A DNA stretch of 64,000 nucleotides from Phycisphaerales bacterium UBA1161. GTDB taxonomy: Bacteria > Planctomycetota > Phycisphaerae > Tepidisphaerales > Tepidisphaeraceae. The notes under the pieces are model-generated. The model searched no databases. It worked only from the letters and a program-made list of their open reading frames with translations, and was not told the origin of the DNA. The position numbers and the translations under genes were made by a program. Positions 9,142-17,968 of this stretch are shown piece after piece; the first letter of the stretch is position 1, and each line of letters starts with the position of its first letter. The stretch is from assembly GCA_002311745.1 (NCBI GenBank), contig DBZL01000055.1, forward strand, positions 62,001-126,000, written 5' to 3'.

Positions 9142-10596
9142 ATGACCGACTGGATTTCATCGCACATTCCGCCGTGGGTGTGGATCCTGCTTGTGGCCCA
9201 TCTGGCCATTTTGGGGACGGTGGCTTATTTGATTCTGCTGGAGCGGAAAGTCGCCAGTTGGGTGCAGGATCGCATCGGGCCCAACCGGGTGGGTTTGGGC
9301 TTTGGCGTCATTCCGGGCCTCAAGAATTTTCATTTCTGGGGCCTGGGCCAGCCCCTGGCCGACGGGCTGAAATTCATTTTGAAGGAAGACTATCGCCCGG
9401 CCGGCGTCGATCGCGTCCTGTTCACCTTGGCGCCGGGAGCCATGATTCTGGTGATCATCATCAGCATCGCCGTCCTTCCCTGGGGCGGGGTCCGCCAGGC
9501 CCAGCGCACGATTGCCCTCCCCGCTTCGGTCGCCGACGCGCGCGATTACGCTCAACATCAACTGACCTCGGGCTCGGTCCTGGTGAGCGATCCCCAGCGC
9601 ATCAGCGCGACGGAGTGTGTGGTGACGTACCGCTATCCGTTCCAGATCGCGACGCTGAACATCGGCGTGTTGTACATTCTGGCGGCGCTTTCGCTGGGGG
9701 TCTACGGCGTGGTCGTGGGCGGCTGGGCCAGCAACAACAAGTATTCATTCCTGGGCGGCCTGCGCGCGACGGTGAACATGATCTCCTACGAGATTCCCCT
9801 GGGCCTGGCCGTGCTGTGCATCATTTTGATGTACGGCACGCTGGATCTGGCGAGCATCGTGCAGAAGCAATGCCACTACTGGGTCGGCTGGGTGCCGGCG
9901 TGGAACGTCTTCACGCAGCCGTTGGCGTTTTTGATGTTCCTGATCTGCATCCACGCCGAGGCCAACCGCGCCCCCTTCGATCTGGCCGAGGCTGAGCAGG
10001 AATTGGTCGGCGGATATCACACCGAGTACAGCGCCATGCGCTTCGCCCTGTTCTTCCTGGCCGAGTATGCCGGGATGATCACGACCAGCGCCGTGTGCGT
10101 GGCGTTGTTTTTCGGCGGTTGGCACCTGCCGGGGCTGGACCGGTTTGTGTGCTGGTTTCTCAACAGCTTTTTCCACGCCGGGGTCTGGGTCGGCGCCGCC
10201 GACCCCGCCGTCACCAACAGCCTGGTCATTTGCATCGTCCGGTCCATGGTTTTCTTCATCAAGACCCTGGTCATCATCTTCGTGTTCATGTGGGTGCGGT
10301 GGACTCTGCCGCGGTTCCGGTTTGACCAGTTGATGATTTTGGCCTGGCGCGGGCTGATTCCCATCGCGCTGGCGCTGCTGGTGATGACGGCGCTGGTGGT
10401 GTACGCGTTTGGCGGTCAGAGTTTCCAGGGTGTGGGCGGCAGCATGGCCGTGGCGCTTTTGGCCGGCAACCTCGCCGCCTTGGCGCTGATTCTTGCCGTC
10501 AGCCGCCTGATTCCCCCGGCGCCGCCGACCAACCGCCGCGTCAAGATCATCGGCAGCCGCTTCGACAAAACTCCGTTGCCCGCGGTCTGCAATTGA
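9142..10596 (+). CDS. nuoH: NADH-quinone oxidoreductase subunit H
   Basis: This is the membrane subunit that joins the peripheral arm of complex I to the proton-pumping arm and lines the quinone channel. It has family signatures 'ERKVASWVQDRIGPNRVG' near residues 33-50 and 'EANRAPFDLAEAEQELVGGYHTEY' split around residues 272-295. At 484 residues it is well above the usual 320-350. The excess includes a polar insertion around residues 115-165, between the first transmembrane helices, and extra hydrophobic/loop sequence near residues 340-370. It is followed by nuoI after 16 bp. Confidence 0.95.
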   Translation: MTDWISSHIPPWVWILLVAHLAILGTVAYLILLERKVASWVQDRIGPNRVGLGFGVIPGLKNFHFWGLGQPLADGLKFILKEDYRPAGVDRVLFTLAPGAMILVIIISIAVLPWGGVRQAQRTIALPASVADARDYAQHQLTSGSVLVSDPQRISATECVVTYRYPFQIATLNIGVLYILAALSLGVYGVVVGGWASNNKYSFLGGLRATVNMISYEIPLGLAVLCIILMYGTLDLASIVQKQCHYWVGWVPAWNVFTQPLAFLMFLICIHAEANRAPFDLAEAEQELVGGYHTEYSAMRFALFFLAEYAGMITTSAVCVALFFGGWHLPGLDRFVCWFLNSFFHAGVWVGAADPAVTNSLVICIVRSMVFFIKTLVIIFVFMWVRWTLPRFRFDQLMILAWRGLIPIALALLVMTALVVYAFGGQSFQGVGGSMAVALLAGNLAALALILAVSRLIPPAPPTNRRVKIIGSRFDKTPLPAVCN

Positions 10597-10612
10597 TGCC
10601 AAGAGCGCCAGC

Positions 10613-11149
10613 ATGAAAGATTCCGACGTCATTGTCCTGGAGGAGCCGAAGCTTTCGCTGACGGACCAGTTCTATTTGCCGCAAGTGCTGGTCGGGTTGG
10701 GCACGACGATGAAGCACATGTTCAACGTCGTGGTCCGCGGCAAGGACCGCGTGGTTCAATACCCCGAGGAGAAGCGCGAAGGTCTGCCGGTGGAGAAGGG
10801 CGGCTTGCTGCTGCGGACGTACCGCGGCGTGCATCGGCTCAACAAGGACGAGGAAGGCCGAGTGAAATGCGTGGCGTGTTTCATGTGCTCGACCGCCTGC
10901 CCGGCGAGCTGCATCCACATCGAAGCGGCCGAAAGCCCCTGGCCTGACCGGGAAAAATACCCCGCCAAGTTCGACATCGACGAGCTTCGCTGCATCTATT
11001 GCGGCATGTGCGAGGAGGCCTGCCCCGTGGATGCCATCGAGTTGACCCATCTGTACGACATTATCGGGCTAACCCGCCAGGAGATGATTTTCGACAAGAC
11101 CAAGCTTCTGGAAATCTTTGATCAGACGGTTAAAGAGGAGCCCATGTGA
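10613..11149 (+). CDS. nuoI: NADH-quinone oxidoreductase subunit I
   Basis: The 178-residue protein carries two 4Fe-4S binding motifs: 'CVACFMCSTACPASCIHI' (about residues 85-102) and 'CIYCGMCEEACPVDAIEL' (about 128-145). These hold the N6a/N6b clusters that pass electrons toward the quinone site. It closes the local nuoG-lipoprotein-nuoH-nuoI run. nuoJ, K, L, M and N do not follow, so the rest of complex I must be elsewhere in this genome. Confidence 0.96.
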   Translation: MKDSDVIVLEEPKLSLTDQFYLPQVLVGLGTTMKHMFNVVVRGKDRVVQYPEEKREGLPVEKGGLLLRTYRGVHRLNKDEEGRVKCVACFMCSTACPASCIHIEAAESPWPDREKYPAKFDIDELRCIYCGMCEEACPVDAIELTHLYDIIGLTRQEMIFDKTKLLEIFDQTVKEEPM

Positions 11150-11275
11150 TTTGCGTGCAGGGACGACAATAAATCATGGCGCAATCCGTTTGAGGAATGG
11201 ATGATGCGCGGTTCGGCTCCGGAGGTGCCCAACGTCGCTGCGGCTCCGGGGTCTATTACATTCGAGGAGACACAA

Positions 11276-11647
11276 ATGAATCGATGGCTGGCCAGACGTC
11301 CGTTGTTTCGTGCCGTAGTTCGAGGCGGCCTGGGCTTATGCGCCTTGGGAGTATCTGGCTGCGTGGTGCGCGAGCGTGAGGTGGTGACGGCACCGCCGCC
11401 GCAGCCTGCGGTGGCGGATGAGGTGGTCGTTACCGACGCACCGCCGCCGGAGCAAACGGAAATCATCGGCGTAGCCCCGGCGCCGGGCTATGTATGGATG
11501 AGCGGCTATTACGCTTGGCGTGGCGGCCGGTACGTTTGGTTTCCGGGGCGTTGGGCGCGTCCGCCTCGGCCGGGCGTCGTTTGGATCGGCGGACATTGGG
11601 ACCGCAGGCCCCATGGCTGGGTCTATGTCGGCGGTTATTGGCGATGA
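11276..11647 (+). CDS. small lipoprotein with WxxGxW-type repeats
   Basis: The 123-residue precursor has an Arg-rich leader and a lipobox (GVSGC, Cys near 29). A Pro-rich linker follows. The C-terminal half is a run of Trp/Tyr-Gly repeats (YVWMSGYYAW, YVWFPGRW, VVWIGGHW, WVYVGGYW), as in YXWGXW/WXXGXW-repeat envelope proteins of unknown function. The ATG at 11276 was chosen for the GAGGAG ribosome site 8 bp upstream; an earlier in-frame ATG would add a non-secretory N-terminus. It is convergent with the next gene, 6 bp apart. Confidence 0.8.
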   Translation: MNRWLARRPLFRAVVRGGLGLCALGVSGCVVREREVVTAPPPQPAVADEVVVTDAPPPEQTEIIGVAPAPGYVWMSGYYAWRGGRYVWFPGRWARPPRPGVVWIGGHWDRRPHGWVYVGGYWR

Positions 11648-11653
11648 ACCGCT

Positions 11654-11968
11654 CTATATGCCGGCGTCGTCCACGTCCGGCAGGTCTTGCGGCGGCGGCG
11701 AGGATGCATCCAGATCGCGCGGATCACCGCTCGGGTAATCCGCCGTGTATTCAAACACTTTTCGGACGTATTTCACAAAAGGCAACTGCCGCAGCGACTT
11801 GAGCTTGTCCGCGGCGATCACTCCTTCGATCATCGCGTTGTCGGGGTCCAGATGTGACACCTCCAGCCCCTGGGACTGCAAGCGTTGCACGGCGTCCTGG
11901 AAATTGGCAGCCGGCATCGGCGCCAGGATCACCACCACGTCGGATAGCTCCGCATCCTGATGATTCAC
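11654..11968 (-). CDS. small I9-like domain protein (hypothetical)
   Basis: I chose a GTG start at 11968 because a full AAGGAGG site lies 5-6 bases upstream. The next upstream ATG (11989) would overlap that site. The 104-residue product has an alternating pattern: 'VVVILAPMP' strand, 'NFQDAVQRLQSQGLEV' helix, 'GVIAADKLKSLRQLPFVKYVRKV'. This matches the layout of the subtilisin-propeptide/I9 inhibitor fold (V.G.v....l..L..lp.V..V). The C-terminus is a disordered acidic/Pro tail. No signal peptide is seen. It may be a cytoplasmic protease-inhibitor-like or chaperone-like domain; function unknown. Confidence 0.65.
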   Translation of the reverse strand: MNHQDAELSDVVVILAPMPAANFQDAVQRLQSQGLEVSHLDPDNAMIEGVIAADKLKSLRQLPFVKYVRKVFEYTADYPSGDPRDLDASSPPPQDLPDVDDAGI

Positions 11969-12495
11969 CGAGCCCTCCTTTTGGGGCAATTCAGTTGAAA
12001 TTCTAGGCCTCGCCGGGCAATTCCGCCCAGTGCGTCAAGTTTGCACGCCGGCCACTGCAGCGGCGTCCGGCCGAAGGCCGATAATGCTTATGCCAGTCAG
12101 AGTTTGCGCCCAGGTTGACGGGCGGGATTTTATTTGCATCGCCGCAACGCTTTGTTTAGACTCGGCTTGCTTGGGAGGAGGCACAGTGGCCGCAGTGGCC
12201 GGTTGCGGCGCGAGGACGCCGCAGACGGTTCAATCGCCGTCGTCGTCCTGAGGCAAGAAAGTGGTGGCGGCATCAGGATCGACGAGGAAGCATACCCCGC
12301 CGCCACGGGTTCTGGTACCTTCGTTTAGCCCCAGATTGTTCCCTCGGGTATGAGTTATTCACCCGCGCAACCAGCACCGCCAATGTTTAACTCCACTAAC
12401 ATGGGCGAGACTTCTTACCCTCGTGAAACTCAAAGCGAGTTTTGTTTTCGGTGCGGCAGCGCCGACGACGCTCGATAACCAATAGGAGCAACACC
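11969..12495 (+). other. gene-poor interval before the secretin gene
   Basis: No convincing gene of normal length was found here. The interval contains one very short candidate ORF (12186-12251, listed separately) and the leader of the secretin gene. Short frames across 12030-12328 show no domain-like composition. Confidence 0.5.
12186..12251 (+). CDS. possible 21-residue small ORF
   Basis: A GTG at 12186 is preceded by GGGAGGAGG at about 8 bases spacing and opens a 21-codon frame (VAAVAGCGARTPQ...). The strong ribosome site is the only real evidence. The first residues look like the end of a lipoprotein leader, so it could also be the remnant of a larger decayed gene. Confidence 0.2.
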   Translation: MAAVAGCGARTPQTVQSPSSS

Positions 12496-15400
12496 GTGTT
12501 GTTCAATCCCACCGCTCGGCAGACCAACGGCTTGAAAATGGCTTCGGATCGAATCGCCCGCAATGTCGGCACGGATGGCGCCCACGGGGGACGGGCCAGC
12601 GCCCGACGGCGAGGAAGGCGATTGGCTTGTTTAGGATTCGCCGTGGCGGTCGCGTTGCCCTACGGCTCGGGCCAGATCAGCCGCCTGTACGCCGACGACT
12701 CTGCCACTGCGCCCTCGCCCAATCCCAACACGCCGCCCAATCTCAGCAACACGGACCTGCTGAAGCTGGGAATCACCCAATACGACAGCGGGCAGTTCGA
12801 GGAGGCGGATGCCACGCTGCAGCAGGTGGATCCCAAGGCGCTGAGCGATCAGGATCGTCGCACGTTGGTCGATGCGCTGAGCAAGGCGGATGAGGCGGCC
12901 AACCAGCGCCGGGCGGCCCGGGCCGAGTTTGAGCGCGGCGAAGACGCTCGCCTGGCCAACCGCTTGGACGAGGCCGCAGGCCATTACCGCGCCGTTTTGA
13001 GCAACACCCGCGCCGACAACGGCACGCGCCAGAAGGCCACCGAGCAGTTGGCCCTGGTGCAGGCGGCCGCCAAGGTGGCCGGCGGCGAGGACGGCAAGGC
13101 CGCGTACGACCGCGGCGTGGAGGAGTACAAGAAGGGCCAGTGGGCCCAGGCACGCGCTGATTTCGTCCAGTCTCAGCAGCTGGGTTACAGCGGCGGATTC
13201 CTGGAAGCCTCACCGGCGGATTTCCTCAAGAAGATCGACGAGCGGGAAAAGCAGGCCGGCGCCGATCTGGCCGAAAAGCAGGCCGAGCAGCAGCAGACGC
13301 AGACCGAGCAGCAGAAGAAGCTGGCCGAACAGCAGGCCGAGCAGCAGAAGCAGTTGGCCGAGAAACAGGCCGAGGAACAGAAGCAGCAAGCCCACGACGC
13401 CTACGACCGCGCCCGCAAAGAATACCGCGCCGGCGACTGGGCGGCCGCACGCAAGGATTTCGTCCGCGCCCGTGATCTTGGCTACAAGCCCGGGTTCCTG
13501 GAGGGGCTTTCACCGTCGGAATACCTGTCGCGGATGGACGAAAAGGAGGCCGAGGATGCGCGGCGGGCACAGCAGAATCATCAGGCCAGCGGTCAGTCCA
13601 GCAGCTCTCAAGAAACGGTGAACCTGGCGGATTCCGGCGGCGCCCCGACGAACCCGTCGACGCAGGATCAGCAGCAGCATGCCGCCGAACTGGAGCGCAT
13701 CGCCGCCGAGGGCCGCGCGTACCGCGCTGCCGGTCTGGTCGATCTCGGCGCCAAGGCCGAGGCCGCGGGCAACAACGACGAAGCCCTGCGCGATTACACG
13801 CAGGCCGTGCAGGAAGATCCGTCCAACCGCCAGGCGGTGCAAGGGCGCGACCGTGTCGCGGCCAAGCTGGGCCAGGCGCCCGCCGCCGCCGCTCCGGTCA
13901 CCCCCGCCGCGCCCGCACCGGCGGCGCCCGGCAGCCCCCTCACCCGCCGCGAACGCGAAATCGAGCAAGTGCGGGCCGCCATCGTCTTCAAGTTCAACAA
14001 GGGCCTTGCCGACGGCCGGGCCGCCATATCGGCCGGCGATTTTGCCGCCGCGCAGAACGACATCAACGACGCCCAGGTGGCACGCGATCAGGATCCCTCC
14101 GTCTTCAGCACGGATGATCTGCGCAAAATGGATGCGGCGCTGGCTCGCGCCAAGACGGACTTGGCCCAGGCGCAGCGCACCGCCACCGAGCAGCGGGCCA
14201 AGCAGGCACAAGCCAGCACCGAGCGCCAAGAACGCGAGCGCCTGATCAGGGCGCAAAAAGAGCGGTCGGCCACCATCGAGTCGCTCATCAAGCTTTCGCG
14301 CCGCCAAATTTCTCAGCAGAACTACGCCGGCGCCTTGGGGGTGATCGATCAGATCATCAAACTGGATCCGCAGAACGATTACGCCCTGGGGGTACGCCAA
14401 TTCGTCGAGGACAAGGCGATCCTGCAGGACCAGGTCAAGTATCGTCAGCGGGCCGATTCCAATTTGGAACGGCAACTGACCCGCGCCGATGAAACGCTGA
14501 TTCCATACGATGACATCTTCCGTTTTCCGGACAACTGGCCGGATCTTTCCGAGATGCGGGAAGCGGAAGTGCAGAACAAGGGCATCAGCAAGGAGGACCA
14601 GGCGGTGCAGGTTCTGTTGGAATCCAAACTGCCCATCATCCAGTTCCAGCAGACGGGGTTTTCCGACGCGATTGATTTCCTCCGCGACACCACCCAGGCC
14701 AATATCCTGGTCAACTGGAAGGCCCTGGAGGCGGCCAGCATCGACAAACAGACGCCCATCAACGCTTCCCTGCACGAAGTCAGGTTCGCCAAGGTATTGG
14801 ACGTCATCCTGCAGCAGGCGGGCGGCGGCAAGCTCGACTACACCATCGACGAGGGTGTGATCACCATCTCCACCACCGAGGAGTTGAACAAGGCCACCAA
14901 GACGCGCGTCTATGATATCCGCGATTTGCTGATCGACCCGAACTTCGATCCGACCATCAGCGGCGGACTGTCGCTTTCCGGCGGCGGCGGCGGCGGGGGC
15001 GGCGGCGGCGGGGGCGGTGGTGGCGGGGTCATCGGTGGCGGCGGCGCCGGCGCCGGTGGCGCCGGCGGCACGAGCGCCACCAACAAGCAGCAATTGCTGT
15101 TGGACATCGAGAAGAAGATCACCAGCACGGTCGATTTCAGCACCTGGAAGATCAACGATCCCAACGGCTATGGTCAGATCGACGATTTCAACGACAACCT
15201 GATCATCACCCAGACCGACAGCGTTCACGCCAGGATCCGGGACCTGCTGACGCAGCTTCGCGAAAGCCGTGCCCTGCAGATCAACGTCGAGGTGCGCTTC
15301 CTCGTCGTCAGCCGCGATTTCCTCGATGAGATCGGCCTCGACCTGAACGCGGTAGCCAATGCGACGTCGGATTTGACCGCCACCGGGATAAATGCTTTTT

Positions 15401-16212
15401 CCCACACGACGCCGATTACCATTTCCACGTCCACCATCGGCAATACCCAGAACGTGAGCAGCGGCGTGCCTGGAAGTATCGCCTTGACGACCCCCAGCAC
15501 GACGTTGACCGGCGGGTTCGGCAACTTCCTGGACAACTTCCAGGTCAATTTCATGCTGCAGGCCGCCCAGGCGTCGACCAATTCCGTCGTGGTCCACGCG
15601 CCGCGCGTGACCCTGTGGGATGGCCAAGGCGCCACCATGGAGGAGGGGACGCAGACTTGGTACGTGTCGTCGCTGAACGCCACCGTCGCCGCCGGCGCTG
15701 CCATCCTCACGCCGATCATCTCCTCGGTCACCGACGGCGTCATCCTCACCATCAACCGCGCCGTCATCAGCGCCGATCGCAAATACGTCACCCTGGACAT
15801 GCAGCCTACGCTGGACCAGGTCATCTCCTTCCAGAGCTTCTCGTACGAGACCGGCGTTTCCACCACCACCGGCACCTCCACCGGGGGCACCACGGTGATC
15901 GGCGGCGGCTTCACCGCCCCGACCGCGACGATCCAGGAACCCGTCGAGGTCATCACCGCCGTCCGTACCCGCGTCACCGTGCCCGACGGCGGCACCGTGC
16001 TGCTCGGCGGCCTCTCGATCAATGGCGAGGCCCATGTTGAACAAGGCGTGCCCGTGCTCTCCAAGGTGCCGTTCCTGCAACGCCTGACCACCAGCACCGG
16101 GCAGGCCAAGGGTGAACAGATCATGCTCATCCTGGTCAAGCCGTCGATCGTCATCGACAAGGAGTACGAGGCGCGTTCGTTCCCGACGTTGTCTACCGGC
16201 AAGACGCCCTAG
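12496..16212 (+). CDS. TPR-containing secretin (type II/IV secretion outer-membrane channel)
   Basis: A GTG at 12496 with TAGGAG 8 bases upstream gives 1238 residues. An Arg-rich leader and hydrophobic segment (about 40-60) form a signal peptide. A TPR-rich half follows, with a ~50-residue unit seen twice (AYDRGVEEYKKGQWAQARADF and AYDRARKEYRAGDWAAARKDF) joined by a Gln/Glu coiled coil. The secretin N-domain starts near residue 710. An almost pure Gly linker lies around 828-860, and the C-terminal secretin core has 'VTVPDGGTVLLGGL' and 'PVLSKVPFLQRL'. It probably forms the outer-membrane pore served by the ATPases at 23.8-28.9 kb; the TPR half replaces the usual separate pilotin/scaffold parts. 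Confidence 0.9.
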   Translation: MLFNPTARQTNGLKMASDRIARNVGTDGAHGGRASARRRGRRLACLGFAVAVALPYGSGQISRLYADDSATAPSPNPNTPPNLSNTDLLKLGITQYDSGQFEEADATLQQVDPKALSDQDRRTLVDALSKADEAANQRRAARAEFERGEDARLANRLDEAAGHYRAVLSNTRADNGTRQKATEQLALVQAAAKVAGGEDGKAAYDRGVEEYKKGQWAQARADFVQSQQLGYSGGFLEASPADFLKKIDEREKQAGADLAEKQAEQQQTQTEQQKKLAEQQAEQQKQLAEKQAEEQKQQAHDAYDRARKEYRAGDWAAARKDFVRARDLGYKPGFLEGLSPSEYLSRMDEKEAEDARRAQQNHQASGQSSSSQETVNLADSGGAPTNPSTQDQQQHAAELERIAAEGRAYRAAGLVDLGAKAEAAGNNDEALRDYTQAVQEDPSNRQAVQGRDRVAAKLGQAPAAAAPVTPAAPAPAAPGSPLTRREREIEQVRAAIVFKFNKGLADGRAAISAGDFAAAQNDINDAQVARDQDPSVFSTDDLRKMDAALARAKTDLAQAQRTATEQRAKQAQASTERQERERLIRAQKERSATIESLIKLSRRQISQQNYAGALGVIDQIIKLDPQNDYALGVRQFVEDKAILQDQVKYRQRADSNLERQLTRADETLIPYDDIFRFPDNWPDLSEMREAEVQNKGISKEDQAVQVLLESKLPIIQFQQTGFSDAIDFLRDTTQANILVNWKALEAASIDKQTPINASLHEVRFAKVLDVILQQAGGGKLDYTIDEGVITISTTEELNKATKTRVYDIRDLLIDPNFDPTISGGLSLSGGGGGGGGGGGGGGGGVIGGGGAGAGGAGGTSATNKQQLLLDIEKKITSTVDFSTWKINDPNGYGQIDDFNDNLIITQTDSVHARIRDLLTQLRESRALQINVEVRFLVVSRDFLDEIGLDLNAVANATSDLTATGINAFSHTTPITISTSTIGNTQNVSSGVPGSIALTTPSTTLTGGFGNFLDNFQVNFMLQAAQASTNSVVVHAPRVTLWDGQGATMEEGTQTWYVSSLNATVAAGAAILTPIISSVTDGVILTINRAVISADRKYVTLDMQPTLDQVISFQSFSYETGVSTTTGTSTGGTTVIGGGFTAPTATIQEPVEVITAVRTRVTVPDGGTVLLGGLSINGEAHVEQGVPVLSKVPFLQRLTTSTGQAKGEQIMLILVKPSIVIDKEYEARSFPTLSTGKTP

Positions 16213-16226
16213 ACATTGCAAGCTCC

Positions 16227-17963
16227 ATGCCAGCGCTGATTCAAAAAATCGCCCGGCCCGGCCTGATCTGCGCCGGGCTTGTGGCGATCCATGCCCTGCT
16301 GCTGGCGTACGCAGCGGCGGAAAACTCCGCCACCTTCGACGAGCCCTCGCATCTGGCCGCCGGCGTCGCCTACTGGCGGCGCGGGGATTTCTCCATCTAC
16401 TGCCTCAGCCCGCCGCTGCTGCGCCTCTGGGCCGCCGCGCCGGCGGTCCTGGCCGGCGCCCAAGCGCCCGATACCGCGCCCGTTTTGCAGGTGATCCTCG
16501 CCGGCCGCCACTGGCCCTACGCCGACATGTTCGTCTCGGCCAACCTTCAGCGGTTTGAGGTTCTTCTGATGCTGGCGCGGTGGGGCATGATCCCGCTCAG
16601 TTGCCTGGCCGCCTGGATCACGTACCGTTGGGCCTCGTCGCTGTACGGCCCCCTGGCCGGGGCCGCGGCGTGCGCCCTGTATTGCTTCAATCCCAGCATC
16701 CTGGCGCACGGGGCGCTGGTGACCACGGACGTTGGAACGGCCACGGCGATCCTGGCCGCGGCTTGGCTCTGGTGGCGCTGGTGCCGATCCCCCTCCTGGA
16801 TTCGTTGGGCGTGGGTCTGCGTAGCCCTTGTGGCCGCGCATTTGTGCAAGTTCACCGCCGTGCTGCTATGGCCCATGATGCTGGTCATGGCCATCCCGTT
16901 TGTGATTCTGCAGCGCGGAAGAAACGGTCGGCGCGTGTTGGCCGCCTGGGCCGGCGCCGGCGCCGTTACCCTGCTGCTTCTCAACGCCGTCTACGGATTC
17001 CGTGGAACCGCACGGGCCATGGGGTCGTTTGAATTCTCCTCCCAGTTCATGCAGCACGTGCAACAGCATCTGCCCTCCTGGTTCCCTTCGCCCGTTCCGC
17101 AATTGCTGATCAACGGCTTCGATGCCCAAAAGACGGATACCGAGGGCGGATACCAGGGGTTCCTCTTCGGCCAGACCTATACCGGATCACACTGGTACTA
17201 CTATCCGCTGGCCTTGTTGTGCAAAATGCCGGTGGCGTTGTGGGCTCTGGTCGCCGCGGCGCTGCTCTCCCTGGTCGTGTCCGTGCCCGGGCATTCCGAA
17301 GGCGAACTGGCTGCCGAATGGGCTATGTTCGCCGGAGGAATCGTTTACCTCCTGGGCGTGCTGCTCCTGGGAGATTTGAACATCGGCACGCGCTATCTCT
17401 TGCCGGCGTTTCCTTTCGCCATGATGTTCGTCTCGCGACTGTGGGCCTTGGGCGGTGGACCGATCCCCGCCTGGTTGCACGTGCGCAACGGCATCCTCGG
17501 CTTGATGGCGCTGGAGACCCTTTGGGCCTGCCCGAACTTCCTCAGCTTCATCAACTTCGCGGCCGGCGGCCCGGGACAGGGCTGGCAGCTTCTGACTGAT
17601 TCCGATTTCGACTGGGGCCAGGGACTGATCTCCCTGCGGCACTGGATGCGGCAGCACCAGGTCAAAACCATCACGCCCCTGATCTATTTCGGCTACGTCG
17701 ATCCCGCGGCGTACGGCATCGGCTATTCCAATAGAATCGATCCCGGCGGCTACGCCGCCTTCAGCACCTATTACCTCAACGGCCTGACCAACCGCTTTTG
17801 GATCCGGCCCGGCCAGCGCGCCATCGGCGGGCTCGATTTCGCCAACGCCCTGCGCAGCCGAACCCCCGTCGCCGTTGTCGCCGACACCCTTTTCATCTAC
17901 ACCACCAGGGACATGGAAGCGGCGATGATCCAAGCCAAGGCCCGCGGGCTCGCCGGACCGTAA
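16227..17963 (+). CDS. polytopic GT39/GT83-like glycosyltransferase
   Basis: This 578-residue membrane protein has roughly a dozen hydrophobic segments. The N-terminal external loop holds the Asp-Glu pair 'SATFDEPSH' that lipid-linked sugar transferases (PMT/ArnT superfamily) use for catalysis. A polar loop with 'TDSDFDWGQGL' near residue 455 is common in bacterial members of this group. It starts 14 bp after the secretin stop and is convergent with the next gene. It probably moves a sugar from a polyprenyl-phosphate donor onto a protein or lipid in the periplasm; acceptor unknown. Confidence 0.75.
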   Translation: MPALIQKIARPGLICAGLVAIHALLLAYAAAENSATFDEPSHLAAGVAYWRRGDFSIYCLSPPLLRLWAAAPAVLAGAQAPDTAPVLQVILAGRHWPYADMFVSANLQRFEVLLMLARWGMIPLSCLAAWITYRWASSLYGPLAGAAACALYCFNPSILAHGALVTTDVGTATAILAAAWLWWRWCRSPSWIRWAWVCVALVAAHLCKFTAVLLWPMMLVMAIPFVILQRGRNGRRVLAAWAGAGAVTLLLLNAVYGFRGTARAMGSFEFSSQFMQHVQQHLPSWFPSPVPQLLINGFDAQKTDTEGGYQGFLFGQTYTGSHWYYYPLALLCKMPVALWALVAAALLSLVVSVPGHSEGELAAEWAMFAGGIVYLLGVLLLGDLNIGTRYLLPAFPFAMMFVSRLWALGGGPIPAWLHVRNGILGLMALETLWACPNFLSFINFAAGGPGQGWQLLTDSDFDWGQGLISLRHWMRQHQVKTITPLIYFGYVDPAAYGIGYSNRIDPGGYAAFSTYYLNGLTNRFWIRPGQRAIGGLDFANALRSRTPVAVVADTLFIYTTRDMEAAMIQAKARGLAGP

Positions 17964-17968
17964 ATCGG

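Noticed and set aside
13510..16221. A 903-residue open frame antisense to the secretin
   Set aside because: Its composition (Gly/Arg/Asp-rich, no domain) is what the complement of a high-GC gene yields; the plus strand encodes a clear secretin.
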